Source of the DNA: Spirogloea muscicola
Lineage: Eukaryota > Streptophyta > Zygnematophyceae > Spirogloeales > Spirogloeaceae
Reading direction: 5' to 3'
Assembly: GCA_009602725.1 (NCBI GenBank)
Contig: WELB01000027.1
Span: 829,121-882,184 of the forward strand
Length of the DNA stretch: 53,064 bases
Shown here: positions 32,630 through 43,000 of the stretch, one piece after another
Position numbering within the stretch: position 1 is the first letter of the stretch
Layout of the letters: each line of letters opens with the position of its first letter
Position numbers and translations under genes: made by a program
Notes under the pieces: generated by a model
Database searches by the model: none
The model's input: only the letters and a program-made list of their open reading frames with translations
Told to the model about the DNA's origin: nothing

Positions 32630-34020
32630 CAGGCTGCTGCCGCCATGTCTCCAGGGTGTGCGTCAATGTGAGTGTGGCGAGCGTGGGACCGAGCCTGGAG
32701 AGCTGGCTGCTCATGTTCTGCGCTGTTCCCACGGCGGAGAGCGGACAGCGGCCCACGACCGCCTCTGTAAGGAACCTCGCCCTACACACGCAGTTAGGGT
32801 GAGCAGTCCTTCTTGAGTTCGGCTGTAGGGGTTTAGGGACCAACACACTACACTGCAAAGCACTAGCGCATAGGCGCAGCGGAAGACAGGCCCCGTGGCG
32901 CCGCCGTCCGGCGGCGACTCCACCTCCTGGGCGCAGGCCGGCGCAGCAGGGCCCCGCAGCAAGGTGCGGCGGCGGCTGCGACGGCGAGCAGCGGCAAGGC
33001 TGCTCCTGGGCTTCACCGGTTCGAACACCCTCGAGCCTCAGCCCCAAGGCTCTTCGTGCTTTCCTGTGCCACCCCCGCCTCCCGGGGTGTGAGCGGGTCG
33101 CCCCATGGCCTGCCAGACGGCGGGCCAAAGATCCTCCCTTGAACGGGCGGATCCTGGCGAGGAGTATTTCCGGACGGGCTGGACCCGTCTCTGGGCGGGC
33201 CACTTTGCCGGCAAGCCAGCCCGCCACCTGGCGGGCCCACTTGTCCCAAATAGCCGGTCATGTAACGCAAACAGAGCCACGTGGCTTAACCAAACGGCCT
33301 GGTTCATTACAGCCTCCGCGACGTAATGCATGGCATCCTGTTGGAGGCTGGTTTCTCCGTGGCAGCAGAGCATTCCGGAATCATGCCAATCCAGCACAGG
33401 GCCGACGGTCTCCACGCGAGGCGTGTAGACCTGGTGGCCACCCGACAGGCCGGCGGGCCACGTCTTCTCCTGGACGTGGTGACTACTGATGCCTATGACC
33501 GCTCACACCCAGCTAACTGTGCCACCACGGCTGGGTATGCGGTCGCCTGCGCTGCTCGGGCCAAAGAGCTGAAGTACGCGGATCATCCGCGGGAAGACGA
33601 GTTCTTCCCGTTGGCCATCGACACACATGGGGCGCTGGGCGCTCGGTGGCTCGAGCTGCTCACCCAGCTCGCCCGCCACACCATCGCCCGGCGCTTCCAT
33701 GGAGAGCCGGTAGACTTCCCTGCAGCCGGGTCGCTGGCGCAAGCGTATCGAATGCGCCTGGCCGTCTCGCTGCAGAGGTCCATGGCCCGGGAGCTGCACC
33801 TTCGTGCCGGCAGAGCCCTCGCTGCTGCCTCAGGCTCTGGCCAGGGGACCCACTTCCAGGAGCCCAGCATATCTGATCTGCGGCTGCTTAGCAGGGGTTA
33901 CTGAGTGTCTCGTAGCTGCTTTGTTTCTGTTTCTTAGCGCTTCTCCTGGCCCCCTTCTCGTACTCTGTTCATTCTTTTTCGGGCTGGTTGTTCCAGCCCC
34001 TATTCTCAATGGGCGAGCAC
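32630..34020 (+). mobile_element. Group A LINE, interrupted by a TIR element, with tail
   Basis: 32640-32765 encodes the finger (LQGVRQCECGERGTEPG, LAAHVLRCSHGGER in frame). After the insertion 32766-33311 the frame resumes as LRDVMHGILLEAGFSVAAEH. Then come HARRVDLVATRQAGGPRLLL, DVVTTDAYDRSHPANCATTA, YADHPREDEFFPLAIDTHGA, GSLAQAYRMRLAVSLQRSM, LHLRAGRALAAASGSG and SISDLRLLSRGY-stop at 33904. The group A tail with hairpin (gggctggttgttccagcccc) follows to 34020. Apart from the insertion this is the most complete group A C-terminus in the window. Confidence 0.88.
32766..33311. mobile_element. Small TIR transposon (MITE-like), 546 bp
   Basis: Ends are TGTAAGGAACC (32766-32776) and GGTTCATTACA (33301-33311), inverted repeats with one mismatch in 11. 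It is flanked by a direct repeat GCCTC (32761-32765 and 33312-33316), as expected for a 5-base target-site duplication. The homologous LINE at about 16185 reads cacgaccgcctccgcgacgt without interruption, an empty site that fits exactly. No transposase is visible, so it would be non-autonomous. A truncated relative lies at 28995-29313. Confidence 0.88.
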
Positions 34021-34535
34021 TTTCTGCCGCATCCACACCCGGCGCGCCGACCTCGTCGCCAACGCGCTCGGCGGGGGGCCTCGGCTCATCGCCGACGTTG
34101 TCACGACTGACTGCTTTGTTTCCAGCAGCGCCAAACGCTCGTCGGAGGAGGCTGGCTACGCAGTCGGCCAAGCGGCGGGCGAAAAGGAACGGAAGTACTC
34201 GGACCACCCGGTGGGAGACGAGTTTGTTCCACTGGCAGTAGACGTGCACAGAAGCTTTGGCTCGAAATGGCTCGACTTGCTCCATCGCCTGGCGCGGCGT
34301 GCAGCGGCCCGCCGCCTCGGTCAGCAGGGCGAGCAGCCCGGCTTCAACGTTGCCGGGTCCCTCGCTCAAGTCTTCCGTATGCGTTTGGCCGTCTCGATGC
34401 AGCGGTCCCTTGCCTTCGCGGTTCACTTGCGCGCAGGCCGAGCTTTGGCGGCGGCCTCCGGCTTCCGTCAGGGCGACGTCTTTCCGCCAGCTAGCTACTC
34501 AGACTTGCATCTCCTGACTAGAGGTTACTGAGCGT
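34021..34535 (+). mobile_element. Group D LINE, endonuclease to C-terminus
   Basis: After the group A tail the plus strand reads IHTRRADLVANALGGGPRLI and ADVVTTDCF (endonuclease segment, frame from about 34037), then SEEAGYAVGQAAGEKERKYS, DHPVGDEFVPLAVDVHRSFG, GSLAQVFRMRLAVSMQRSL, AFAVHLRAGRALAAASGF and SYSDLHLLTRGY-stop at 34531. Confidence 0.82.
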
Positions 34536-36000
34536 TCCCTGGCTGATGTCTTAGTCTTAGTCGTTCAGAGAAGAAAGTGCTCGCCCATTGAGAATAGGGG
34601 CTGGAAAAGCCAGCCCAAAAAAGAACAGAGTACGAGAAGCTGCTTTGTTTCTTCCGTTCGCACTCCGGCTCCTTCAGAACTTGTCCATTCCTTTGGGCTG
34701 GCCTTTCCCAGCCACCAGTCAATCTGGCCGCACTTCTCTCTTCTCTATTGCGTCTCTGACCTGGGGCTGCTTAGCAGGGGTTACTGAGTGATCCATAGCT
34801 GCTTTGTGTGCTTCTTTTTCTTAGCGCTTCCCCTGGCCCCCTTCTCGTCCTTCGCTTCGCTTGGGGCTGGCTTTTCCAGCCCCTATTCTCAATGGGCGAG
34901 CACTTTCTTCTCTATGGGCGGGCACTTTCTTTAGACACTTGTGCATTGCTTTGTGCTGGCCTCTTCCAGCCACCAGTAGATGTGGACGCGCTTTCTTTTT
35001 GCCCCCATTGGGAGAGCCACATTTTCCTCGCAGCGATGTCGCCATCACACGCTTCCCTCTTCTTCCCCCTAGTTTACCCTAGACTCTGCCTTAACAATGT
35101 GTCGGCTTGAATTGGCCTCCATTTCATTTCATGCGCCCCGCGCGCCTTCTTCCAGACCTTTGCGATAAGGGGGCGAACCCCCTTGTGTGTTGTAGCGCTT
35201 TCTTGTCCATTCCTTTGGGCTGGCCTTTCCCAGCCACCAGTCAATCTGGCCGCGCTTTCTTTCTGCGCGGCCGGCTCCCTGGCCCAGGTTTTCTGGATGC
35301 GGCTCTCCGTGTCCCTTCAACAGAAGAAAGTTCTCGCCCATTGAGAATGAAGAATATTGAGAATAGGGGCTGGAACAACCAGCCCGAAAAAGAATGAACA
35401 GAGTACGAGAAGGGGGCCAGGGGAAGCGCTAAGAAACAGAATCAAAGCAGCTACGAGACACTCAGTAACCCCTGCTAAGCAGCCGCAGATCAGAGATGCT
35501 GGGCTCCTGGAAGTGGGTCCCCTGGCCAGAGCCAGAGGCAGCAGCGACTGCTTCCCTCGCTCATGCCGTCCACTCGCGCGCGGGCCGTGCTCTTGTAGCA
35601 AGTGTATCGCATGCGCTTGGCCGTCTCGCTGCAGAGGTCCATGGCCCGTGCGCTGCACCTTCGTGCCGGGAGAGCCCTCGCTGCTGCCTCTGGCTCTGTC
35701 CAGGGGACCCACTTCCAGGACCCTAGCCTCTCTGATTTGCGGCTGCTTAGCAGGGGTTACTGAGTAATTTGTAGCTGCTTTCTTTCTTTGTGTGCTTTGG
35801 TTTCTTAGCGCTTCCTCTGGCTTCCTCTGGCCCCCTTCTCGTTCTTTGTTCATTCTTTTTTGGGCTGGCTTGTCCAGCCCCTATCCTCAATCGGCGAGCC
35901 CTTTCTTCTTTCTTCTGCCAGCCCCTCTCTTCTATGGGCGAGCTCATCTTCTTTTCTGGCCCCTTCGGGCCTTGTCCATCCTGTCGGGCTGCCTTTCCCG
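34536..36000. mobile_element. Cluster of LINE tails and short C-termini
   Basis: Minus-oriented tails at 34565-34640 and 35330-35480; plus-oriented tails at 34660-34760, 34820-34990, 35200-35260 and 35765-35990. Hairpin variants are seen at 34697, 34863, 34955, 35217, 35862 and 35917. C-terminus remnants occur at about 34750-34790 and 35640-35762. A group C tail piece (ctctgccttaacaatgtgtc) lies at 35085-35150. The last plus tail ends about 180 bases before the FREE1 start codon. Confidence 0.75.
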
Positions 36001-36168
36001 AACGAAGAAAAGAGAGAAAAGTAACGAAGGAACGAAACAGCTCTCCCAATGTAACTTTTATGGAAGAGCCTGCTTTCGAAGGGCTGCCGGTAACATATTT
36101 CGGCTTCCCCTGCCGCTCCCGCAGTGCCGCCTGCCTGCCGCCGACTTGGCCCCGCCGCTGCCGCCGCC

Positions 36169-38959
36169 ATGATGCCCGGCGGCGCCGGCGAGGTCCACGC
36201 CTACGACGGCGGCCGCCCGGGCGCGCCGCCGCTGCACGGCGCCTATGGCTCCCACCCCTACGACCTGCCGCAGCCCCCGAGCCCCTACGGCGGCGCCGCC
36301 GGCCCGGCTGCATATTACCACCAACCGCCGCACCTGTACGCCCCGCCGCCTCCGCAGCCGTCGTCGCCCGCCCCGTCGCACCACGGCGGGTACGAGAGCC
36401 CCGGGGCAGTCATCTACGAGGCCTTCCCGCAGCGGCCGCACGCCGGCGGCGGCAGTGACGACGCTCCCGGAGCTGCTGGCGGCATGTCTGCCGATGGCGG
36501 AGCGCAGCGCTTCCGCGTGAAGCTCCTCGCTGACGGCGAGGCGCCCAAGGACGTTACGTGCCAGGCGAGCCCCACCGGCTTCCCACAATCCTCGCTGCCG
36601 CGCCAATTACAGCAGCCACCACAGTGCCCGTTGTCGCCGAAGCTGGCCGTTAGTGATCGCGGGCGTCGCTCTTGACCTTGCCCACTGCCGGCTGCCGTTG
36701 GCCGGACGCTGCTCGCTACCTTCACGTCGCGTCCTCACGAGGAGCATAGTCGGCGGCGGAGCTCCGCGGCGTAGGCGTTTTGCAGTCTCTCTGAGAGCTC
36801 TGGCATGGGAACTGCGTGCAGATTGGTCTGGACGGCGTGCGGATGCTGGAGCCCGGCTCGGGCCGCTCGCTGCGCATCTATCCCCTAGAGACCATCACGC
36901 GCTGGGCGGTCAGTTGCCTCTCAGCCTGGGCTCATCTTTGGGCTGCCGCTGCTGAGCAACAGGAAAAGGAGGCGTTGGGACAGAAGTAAGGTGACGCCCA
37001 GTTGTGCCCCGAGAGCCCTGTGTGCAGGTTAAGGAACCGGCGGTGTTCACCTTCTGGGCGAAGAGTGCGGTGGATTTCGAGCAGCGTACCGTGCGCCTGC
37101 AGTCGTCAGCGTACACGACCACAGCCATCCTGGACGCCCTAACGGCTGCTTGCATACAGGTCCATACTGATGCCACACACATACGTAGCACCTTGTAGTT
37201 GATTATTGGGTGCACGTTGTCATCATGAACGTGCTCAGCTTAAGGGGTATTCCAATTCGTGCAGTTGTGTGAGATGCTGGGTAAGGACGGCCAGCGGGCG
37301 GGCGGCGGTGGGGATGCTGCAAGCCCCAGCAAGGGGGGCTTGGAAGGGCCCGGTGGTGGCAGCGAGCAGCCGCGGCGTGCATCGTCCATTGCTGACTGGG
37401 TCGTCTCACGGAGCCGCGCAGCCGCTCAAGAGGAGAAGCAGCACTGGGTAGGCCAGTCAAGGCCGCGGCATCCACGCCCTTTGCGCCCCTCCTCCTGTTT
37501 GCTTAATCGCAATTGCAGACACAAGCTGGCTGTGGGCGCCATGTGCTGTCACCTCCATGCACGGGCCTGCAACATCTGTGCTATTGGCACTGGTCCTGGC
37601 AGGTGCCTGACGAGGCCGTCGTCAAATGCAGCAGCTGTTCTTCCGACTTCGGGACCTTCAATCGGCGGGTGCGTTGAAGTGATGGCCCTTCTTGCATATT
37701 CAGTGCTACTCTTCAGATTTCACTGTACATCTTTGGTTGATAAATGGCAGCTTATTGGCCAGTGCTGCTTCTGCTGTCGCAATCTGTGCAGCACCACTGC
37801 CGCAATTGTGGCGACATTTTCTGCGACAAGTGCACGCGAGGCAGGACACCATTGACTGCTGAGCTGGATGCCTTACCTGTGCGCGTCTGCGATCGCTGCC
37901 TGGTGCGTATATCTCTGCTCTAGCAAAGCCTGTTCTTCATAGTATTTTTCCTTCTTGTGCACAGAAGCACAAAAGCACGTGCAGCATGTCAAGACAAAGC
38001 TGCTTGAGCTGGTGCTTGAGTTGTGACTGCAAGCTCTGACTCGTCGAGCGCAGGCAGAAGTGACTCAGCGACTCAGCAACATCCAAGAAGGGGGAGGAGC
38101 GAGTTTGGCCAAGGCGTCGAGCCAGCGCACACACGAAGACCTTGCTAAGAAGTTGCGGGTATGAGGTCCCTTTCTCAGTGGAAGTGCCAGTGGCAGGACG
38201 ATTTGTCGTGTTTCGGAATACGCAGCTGCCGTCGAAAGCTCTCGCTTCACAGTGCTGGTATTACAACAAGTTACAACGTCGTCTGATTTTCTTGGGGTTG
38301 CTAAGCTGCACCTATTGTGCATTGGCAGGATGAGATGGAGCAGAATGCTGCACGTCAGACGACCAGCAGCAACGGCAGTGTTGGTGACACTAGCTCGAGG
38401 TCCGAGGGCAGCGGTCGGACGACCGTGGTGACCTGTGGGAAGTGCAGCACTGTGTCGCTGGTGCCAGAGGCAGCTGCAGCAGTGTGCCCGGCGTGTTTTG
38501 CGACTGTGGACGGGGGCCTCCATGGCAGCTCTGCTGCCGTCAGCGATCACTGGTATGGCAACAGCATGGGGCAGCTGCCGCCTGGCCCGCCCCACTTGTG
38601 GCCTGCCAGCGGCGGCGGCGGCAGCAATGAACCTGTCATGCGCAACGTGGCCTGCCCGACATGCACTGTGCATCTTCAGGTCCTCTTGCATCCCTCTCAA
38701 GTCCAGGCTCTAGTACCGCACCTCTGCCTATCCTTCCTTGCTTGCTTGATGGCAGTGTGGCAGTGTGAAGTGCAGATGAGTAAGTAGTAGGTGCATTGCA
38801 GTGCACCTGACGCGGTGTGACCTCACGAATTTACCCCTCAATCTGAATTGTTAAATCCTGAGTCCTACTTTCATGCAGGTACAGATTCCTGCGCATGGCA
38901 CTGAGACTGTGGAGTGTGGCGTCTGCCAGCACCCGTTCTTGGTGGCTGCAGAGTGCTGA
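36169..38959 (+). CDS. FREE1: FREE1/FYVE1-type ESCRT-associated FYVE protein, 9 exons
   Basis: Ortholog of plant FREE1/FYVE1, which binds PI3P and ubiquitin on endosomes and works with ESCRT in multivesicular body sorting and vacuole formation. Exons, all in phase: 36169-36564, 36822-36908, 37028-37159, 37265-37447, 37603-37668, 37792-37902, 38054-38158, 38329-38679, 38879-38959; 503 residues (the Arabidopsis protein is about 600). Residues 1-110 are Pro/Gly/Tyr-rich and disordered, as in the plant protein. 132-205 match its middle domain (IGLDGVRMLEPGSGRSLRIY, VFTFWAKSAVDFEQRTVRLQ). The FYVE domain spans 266-325: WVPD, RRHHCRNCG and VRVC signatures and eight zinc ligands C275, C278, C291, C294, C299, C302, C321, C324. 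The region after it (AEVTQRLSNIQ, HEDLAKKL) and C-terminal VACPTCTVHLQ / VECGVCQHPFLVAAE are family hallmarks. Intron 1 has a GC donor (CAG|GCGAGC). Intact and very likely functional. Confidence 0.95.
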
Positions 38960-40000
38960 GCAAGAGGGCAAATTATGGATTGAATCAAGACAATTCCTGA
39001 CAAGCTACAAGCTACTTTAGCAAGGCAAGCAGATTATGTACAGTCAGGTGGAGGTCTTGTGGTGATTACTATGACAGGACATTGTCATTACCATCTCTGT
39101 GCCTTCCCAGCTCCAGACCTTACATGTATATTTGTCGCCCCTGCGCGTGGATATCCTGCTGAATGCTCTAAAGACCCTGTCAATGCACTTGGGCAGCACA
39201 TAATTGCAGACAGATGCTTGCAGATGAAGTATCTCAGTGGGCTGACAAGGCGGTTGGAAGATGACTTGGGACTCTGTATTCAGTGACTAAGATGCATCAA
39301 GATCATCTGGATCGCTTCATGATCAATGTCAGCAGCGTGGCAGACATTAGCATAAAGCAAGGCATTGCAGGCAGTTGGCATAAGTTGGTCATCTGCTTGG
39401 CATCTTATAAGTGTGATGCCTCAGCCCTGTAAGGTCTTCTGTTGGAGCAGCTAGGGGAGATGATGCTGAAGCTCATGTCGCCTGAGCAGAGGACTCAAAA
39501 CTACAGGCATGCAGATGTGGCATATTGAAGCAAGTGAAAAGCTGCTGCGAGAGAGCTTGTTGTCAGGATCTCTGACAGTAATATATCTGAGAGAGAGGAA
39601 CAGCGTTCTGGTATGAAGGTGGGGCTTGAAGGACCAATGAGTCAAGGTCCTGGCCAGCTATCCTAGCTAGCATCTCTTACCACTACCGAGTGCCAAAAGC
39701 AGCACCACTCGGGCGTTAGGTTTTGGGGTTGGCAACAGCTTCAGTGTGTAGCACAAAGCTCAAAGAGCCCGTACTTCAACGTTCTTGGAATTGCTATTAC
39801 TTTGAAGCTGTTGTCCAACTTGCTTGCTGTCTCAGCCTGCAGGTCGCGAAGAGCTTGCTGGAAGTTGCTGTCACAGCTGCGTAGCAGCGGGCAGGCCTAG
39901 CCCGCCCCGAGCTGGCCATGTCTCCTCCACAAGCACTGCAAATCCGGCCTGGCCGCGTTCTGTCGATGCCGTAACGGTGCCAGCCGAGTGCGGGCAGGCC
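38960..40000. other. Intergenic, no recognised feature
   Basis: Between FREE1 and the JmjC gene I see no supported coding exon, repeat tail or RNA. The promoter and 5' leader of the JmjC gene must lie here; no LINE tail is present upstream of this gene. Confidence 0.6.
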
Positions 40001-43000
40001 ATGCGGCGGTCCAAGCGCCCGCGCGTGGTGCGCGACTATGCCAAGCTCGACGAGGAGGGCGCCACCGACGATGACGACGGCGACGACGGCGACAAGGGCA
40101 GCGGCGCGAGGAGCGGGGCGTCGGCCAGGCCGGATCACAAGGCGCTGTTCAGGAGTGTCATCGAGGTGGTGGCCGCTGACGGCCGCCGGCGTGGTGATGG
40201 AGGCCGCGTAGGGCCCGCGCCCTTCGTCCGGGTCCTGGGCGCTGCGGAGGCGGCCTCGGCGCTGCGGCGCGACGAGCTCCTGTCTCCTATGGTCATCCGG
40301 GGCCTCTCAGGCCGCCCCAACGACGCCATGGGAATGAGGTTGGTCGACAAGCACTGCATGAGCACATCACTCTGTCTGGAACTTTCTCGGCACTGCCTGA
40401 GCTGCTCTTGCTGCGGCGGAGCGTGGCAGGGTGCCGGTGGAGGCAGCGAGCTCCGAGCTCTTGGTGCAGCTCGTGGGGAGCAGCAAGCCCGTTGCGACCT
40501 ACGACGTCGCTGCCCAGGTCGGCATGCCACCTGCCGTCTCGACCCCTGTCTATTGCGCCCAGCCAACGTGCATGCATGGCCAAGGATGCACTGCTCCAGG
40601 AAGTAGGTGTAAGGGAGAAGTTCTGAAGTCAAGGACTTTCAAGGTTTGAGAATCTGCTTTAGTTCGACGTCAGCGGGCGTCCTCACGGCAAGCTAGCTCG
40701 GTGTCATGGCCGAGGAGCAGGGTGCTGGCCCGCAGTACAGCATGAAGCAGTGGGCCAGGTACATGGCCTCGCCGGCGCCTCGGAAGCCACTGCTGGCGCT
40801 GCCCGCCCTGGATGTCTCAACCACGGCTCTGGCCAGCATGGTACGATAAATGAGGTGCTCTGCCTGGACCAACTGGGACACCTGGCTTTCTATTAAGAAG
40901 ACGCTAAGGCCACCAGTTGTGCGCTCTAGCCAAGAGGCTGCTGGACAATCACCCTGCCCGCCCGTGTCTGCTCTTCCTGCTGCAGTGCTGACCTGTGTGG
41001 CTCAACCTCAATGATTCATAACCACAACAGAAAACCCTAGATTGTGTCCTTCAGCCTGGAACCTAGACCCAATCAGGGCCCATCTGCCCTTGCATGGAGT
41101 TGCAGATGCGGCTCTAGACCTTGACCATCAAAATCCCGTTCTGCTCCTTTGTTGGCTTCTCTTGCTGCTCCGCAGGTGAGGGCTCCAGATGTAGTCGCGG
41201 AGGTAGACTTGCAGGCAAAGGTTTGGCCATCGAATGCTCCTGCGTCCTCGCAGGTCAGTAGTCTAATGGCTTCGTTGTAAACTGGCGTGATCTAAAGTCG
41301 TGTACAGGGTGTGGTTCATAATATACAGCAGTGGCAGGAAGCCGGAAGAAGTGTTCAGAGCTGTGCTTTGATCTTTTTCCCTACTAGTAATACTCTGACT
41401 TCTCACTTGGATTCAGGCTCTTTTTGCTGCAATCTCCTGATGAAGAATCTGCTTAACCTCTCTCAGAGCCCTCCAATAATTTCAGTACTATGCGCCTGAT
41501 CCAGATGCTTTTGGCCGCGTATGGAAAGAACTGCATCTTGAATTTTGTGATTGCGCCACAAGGCTCGTCTCTCTGGTTGCATATTGTCCAGTAAGTTACT
41601 ACTACGTGACGTGTTCCCGTTTTATACGAACAATGCAACCGTGGCCTCTGATGCTCTCTCTCAGGATCCCTGACGCTGAATGTTTGTGTCAGGGGCAGAG
41701 TTGCACTTGTCGTAGCTCCACCAACTGCTGCTAATCTGCACAAATATGAACGGTGGTGCTTCAACAAGAAGGTACTTTACTCACCTGCACGACCCTCTCG
41801 TTTGATTTTTCCAGGCCATGGTTCTTCTTGGGCCCCAACGCTTCAGAGTAGTAGCCAAGATATTGAGGAGTCATTGTAGAGGGATCAATGAAGCACGTCG
41901 GATTGCCATGCTTCATCTGCTATTCCCTTAGCAGCCTCAGCAGGCTGTGCATATGACAGGTTGATAATTTCCTCGATACGGCCGTCTCCTGCCGCAAGTG
42001 TGAGCTCCATGCTAGTGACACACTCATCCTGTGAGTCCCCTGTCCCTCTGGCATTTGCTGCAACTCCGTCATTGCTTTGCATTACAGGTTGTAAGCTCAA
42101 ATCCTCATGGTGGCGATGACAAGGCACTATGGTTGATTGCCCTCCTCGTGTTGATCACACTCTTGCTCTGCTTTGCTCCCTGCAGACCTGGTGGCTGGGC
42201 TCACACCATAGCGGCAGTTGAAGACACATTGCTCCTGGGCGGCAGCTTTCACACTCCCTACAACTTCCCACTGCAGCTTCACCTATATCCTCCATGCACC
42301 ATCTAATGTGCTGCCTCCGCTACACAACGTGACTGTGAGAAGCACCACATAGGGTGTGCATAGCCAGTGGTAGCACATGCCAGAGCATGCCAAGGCGTCT
42401 TCAAAAGTGCAGAATCCTTGACTTTATGCAATTGACTTGGGGAAATCACGTGTGGTATGGAGGAGCGCCTAGGGAGGCCATCCAGTGGCAGCCTGACGTT
42501 ATACCAACAGCTCATGTGGTACAATGCTGGCAGACTTTCCAGGATGGAACAGGATGCATAATGATAACTTTGGTGTGCTATCCTTGTTCAAGTATTCATC
42601 AGTCAGTGCATTCTCCTTCAATGAGTCTCACTGCCACGTTCAAAGGCAGCTGCCACTTGTTGGGACAGGTATGCAGGAAGGTGGTACTTGAACTTTCTCC
42701 GGGGCCAAGGACGGGCTGCTGAAGATACGAGCATCAGCTTGAGCGAAAGAGAAAGAGAAGGTGTGCCGTTCCTTCTCGCCCTCCTCAAGTCTTGGTCCAA
42801 AAAGGTGTGCCGCTGCCTACACCAAAGCATTTGTCACACGCTTTGCAAGCCCCCAGAGTGGAGGCTCTTGTTGGTACAATCCAAGCCTCCCTGGTCGGGA
42901 AAACTGTGCAGAGGATGAGTAGCTGAAGTGAGACTTGTGGTCTTGCCTTTCAAGGTCAAAGCTCCAAAGGCCACCTGGCGAGGCCTAGCTAATTCTGGTG

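Noticed and set aside
32766-33311. Ordinary spliceosomal intron in a LINE
   Set aside because: GT and AG are present, but the exact GCCTC duplication, matching TIRs and the uninterrupted homolog at about 16185 fit a transposon insertion better; splicing would also leave a five-base frameshift.
41813-41880. JmjC exon reading AMVLLGPQRF
   Set aside because: An acceptor precedes it, but the exon at 41960 (VDNFLDTAVSCRKCELHAS) continues the domain in phase from 41771, leaving no room for this one.
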